This document shows, piece after piece, positions 6,805-7,179 of a stretch of DNA of 7,179 bases. This stretch comes from Octadecabacter sp. (GTDB lineage Bacteria; Pseudomonadota; Alphaproteobacteria; Rhodobacterales; Rhodobacteraceae). Where the stretch lies: the NCBI GenBank assembly GCA_003533975.1, contig DQCL01000087.1, forward strand, positions 5,735 through 12,913, in the 5' to 3' direction. The translations under genes and the position numbers were made by a program. The notes beneath the pieces were generated by a model. It ran no database searches. It was not told the origin of the DNA and worked only from the letters and a program-made list of their open reading frames with translations. Each line of letters starts with the position of its first letter. Positions within the stretch are counted from its first letter, which is position 1.

Positions 6805-6811
6805 ACTTGAA

Positions 6812-7024
6812 ATGGCTGACTACGACTTCTCGAAACCTGCACCGGATCGGTCGCACCGTATCCCGCACGACACGGGGTCGGGTACTGGGGGCTTGGGGCT
6901 TATCCTCGTTGGCATCGTTATCGTGCTCGTTGTGCTTTACGCCGTCTTCGGGGGCGCTGTCGTGCCGCTTGAGCAAGACCCGAGCGCCGTCGCGCCCGCA
7001 GCTGAAACAGCGCCAGCGCAATAA
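6812..7024 (+). CDS. Small single-pass membrane protein between soxB and soxD, unknown function
   Basis: I do not recognise this 70-residue protein. It has three parts: a polar N-terminus with a few basic residues (MADYDFSKPAPDRSHRIPHD), a Gly-rich turn (21-29) leading into one strongly hydrophobic helix (about 28-49, LGLILVGIVIVLVVLYAVFG), and an Ala/Pro-rich acidic tail (51-70). Basic residues before the helix and acidic ones after it suggest an inner-membrane protein with the N-terminus inside and the tail in the periplasm. The N-terminus before the helix is too long and not basic enough for a typical cleaved signal peptide. The start is set by AAGGAGG 7 nt upstream. The gene lies in the sox operon with the same orientation as soxB and soxD, so co-expression with sarcosine oxidase is likely. 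A part in membrane association or transport is only speculation. The chance that it is a real gene is high; its role is unknown. Confidence 0.75.
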   Translation: MADYDFSKPAPDRSHRIPHDTGSGTGGLGLILVGIVIVLVVLYAVFGGAVVPLEQDPSAVAPAAETAPAQ

Positions 7025-7052
7025 CGACCACCACTCACGGATAGGTCTTACA

Positions 7053-7074
7053 GGGCGGGGCGCAATCTCCGCCC
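7053..7074 (+). promoter_or_regulatory. Stable stem-loop after the small membrane-protein gene
   Basis: GGGCGGGG (7053-7060) pairs with CTCCGCCC (7067-7074), eight pairs with one G-U, around the loop CGCAAT. It starts 29 nt after the small gene's stop. No T-run follows, so a simple intrinsic terminator is unlikely. The 3' arm is copied just before the soxD start (TCCGCCCAT at 7068-7076 and 7147-7155), which permits an alternative pairing. Confidence 0.45.
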
Positions 7075-7099
7075 ATCGTGCCGTGCGCATCCAAAACTT

Positions 7100-7124
7100 G
7101 CCCCCTCATTTTGAACTTGGGGGC
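7100..7124 (+). promoter_or_regulatory. Stem-loop upstream of soxD
   Basis: GCCCCC (7100-7105) pairs perfectly with GGGGGC (7119-7124) around a 13-nt A/T-rich loop. It stands between the hairpin at 7053-7074 and the one holding the soxD ribosome binding site, so the whole spacer is three consecutive stems. A direct repeat AACTTG (7095-7100, 7114-7119) overlaps it. Confidence 0.4.
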
Positions 7125-7131
7125 TGCGATG

Positions 7132-7146
7132 CCTCCGTTACGGAGG
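7132..7146 (+). promoter_or_regulatory. Hairpin containing the soxD Shine-Dalgarno
   Basis: CCTCCG (7132-7137) is perfectly complementary to CGGAGG (7141-7146), leaving a TTA loop. GGAGG at 7142-7146 is the soxD ribosome binding site, 7 nt from the ATG. If the stem forms, the site is masked and soxD translation would depend on melting by upstream ribosomes, a protein, a small RNA or an alternative fold. The complementarity is direct observation; the control role is inference. Confidence 0.5.
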
Positions 7147-7153
7147 TCCGCCC

Positions 7154-7179
7154 ATGCTGATCCTTGAATGCCCGTATTG
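7154..7179 (+). CDS. soxD: Sarcosine oxidase subunit delta, first nine codons only (runs off the right edge)
   Basis: The visible residues MLILECPY followed by TG-, completing as Cys or Trp, match the conserved start of the delta subunit of tetrameric sarcosine oxidase. That subunit is a small (about 100-residue) zinc-binding protein, and its first zinc-ligand cysteine lies in this CPYC motif. C6 is visible; the second Cys is presumed. GGAGG at 7142-7146 lies 7 nt upstream. The delta subunit is structural in the alpha-beta-gamma-delta enzyme. Same-strand position after soxB supports the call, and soxA and soxG are expected beyond the window. Only 26 nt are present, so the call rests on the short motif and context. 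Confidence 0.8.

Larger units (their letters stand above)
6397..6811 (+). other. 415-nt region between soxB and the small membrane-protein gene, no convincing gene, hairpin-rich
   Basis: No recognisable protein or known RNA family is seen here. A plus-strand frame is open from the ATG overlapping the soxB stop (6396) to 7160. However, it has no good ribosome binding site, lacks the codon character of the neighbouring genes, becomes Arg/Ser-rich and then overlaps the well-supported gene at 6812 in another frame. The sequence does hold a run of perfect short stems: 6551-6555/6572-6576, 6581-6585/6590-6594, 6619-6628 with 6633-6646, 6647-6651/6656-6660 and 6708-6713/6725-6730. In transcripts from the soxB promoter this would be a structured spacer or leader for the downstream gene. 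It could also be GC-rich intergenic DNA with chance stems. Confidence 0.5.

Noticed and set aside
6397..6811. Known non-coding RNAs (RNase P RNA, tmRNA, SRP RNA, glycine, THF or SAM riboswitches)
   Set aside because: None of the core sequences I know for these families could be found on either strand. A covariance-model scan would be needed to settle it.
6396..7160. Plus-strand frame of 254 codons starting at the ATG that overlaps the soxB stop
   Set aside because: It has no clear ribosome binding site and no recognisable domain. Its codon use is unlike that of the neighbours, the stretch is Arg/Ser-rich, and it overlaps both the well-initiated small gene at 6812 and the soxD start. It is probably a chance open frame in GC-rich DNA, though its first 100 codons deserve a homology search.

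Overview
The window looks like chromosomal DNA of an alphaproteobacterium of the Rhodobacterales/Rhodobacteraceae (roseobacter-like) type. This rests on protein character and gene neighbourhood: heterotetrameric sarcosine oxidase genes, a stand-alone CcmI cytochrome-c maturation gene joined to ruvX and a DUF1289 gene, and a DusA of the 'SVAPMMDWTDRHCR' type. No database search was possible. Genes are densely packed and moderately GC-rich. I see no IS element, CRISPR array, tRNA or rRNA gene, or prophage.

Layout, left to right. Positions 1-165 (minus) are the first 55 codons of an aldo/keto reductase that runs off the left edge. Positions 305-1102 (minus) encode a PhyH-family Fe(II)/2-oxoglutarate dioxygenase. 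It is divergent from dusA (tRNA dihydrouridine synthase A, plus strand, to 2180), and a 20-bp inverted repeat lies between the two starts. A TauE/SafE-type membrane exporter (2235-3053, plus) follows dusA and meets the next gene tail to tail with a 4-base overlap. The minus-strand operon ccmI -> ruvX -> DUF1289 (4982 down to 3050) has both internal junctions as ATGA stop/start overlaps. Divergent from ccmI, soxB (5152-6396, plus) encodes the beta subunit of tetrameric sarcosine oxidase. The first nine codons of soxD (delta subunit) lie at the right edge (7154-7179). soxA and soxG would be expected just beyond it.

The least ordinary part is the 757 nt between soxB and soxD. It holds about 415 nt without a convincing gene but with several perfect GC-rich stem-loops. 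Next comes a 70-codon gene with an excellent ribosome binding site, encoding a single-pass membrane protein I do not recognise. A 129-nt spacer follows with three more hairpins, the last of which contains the soxD Shine-Dalgarno sequence. This arrangement suggests post-transcriptional control inside the sarcosine oxidase operon, but that is inference from sequence pattern only.

Functionally, the sox genes point to use of methylated amines: sarcosine is demethylated to glycine, with one-carbon transfer to tetrahydrofolate. The remaining genes are housekeeping (tRNA modification, cytochrome c maturation, RuvX) or accessory oxidoreductase and transport functions with no visible metabolic link to sarcosine.
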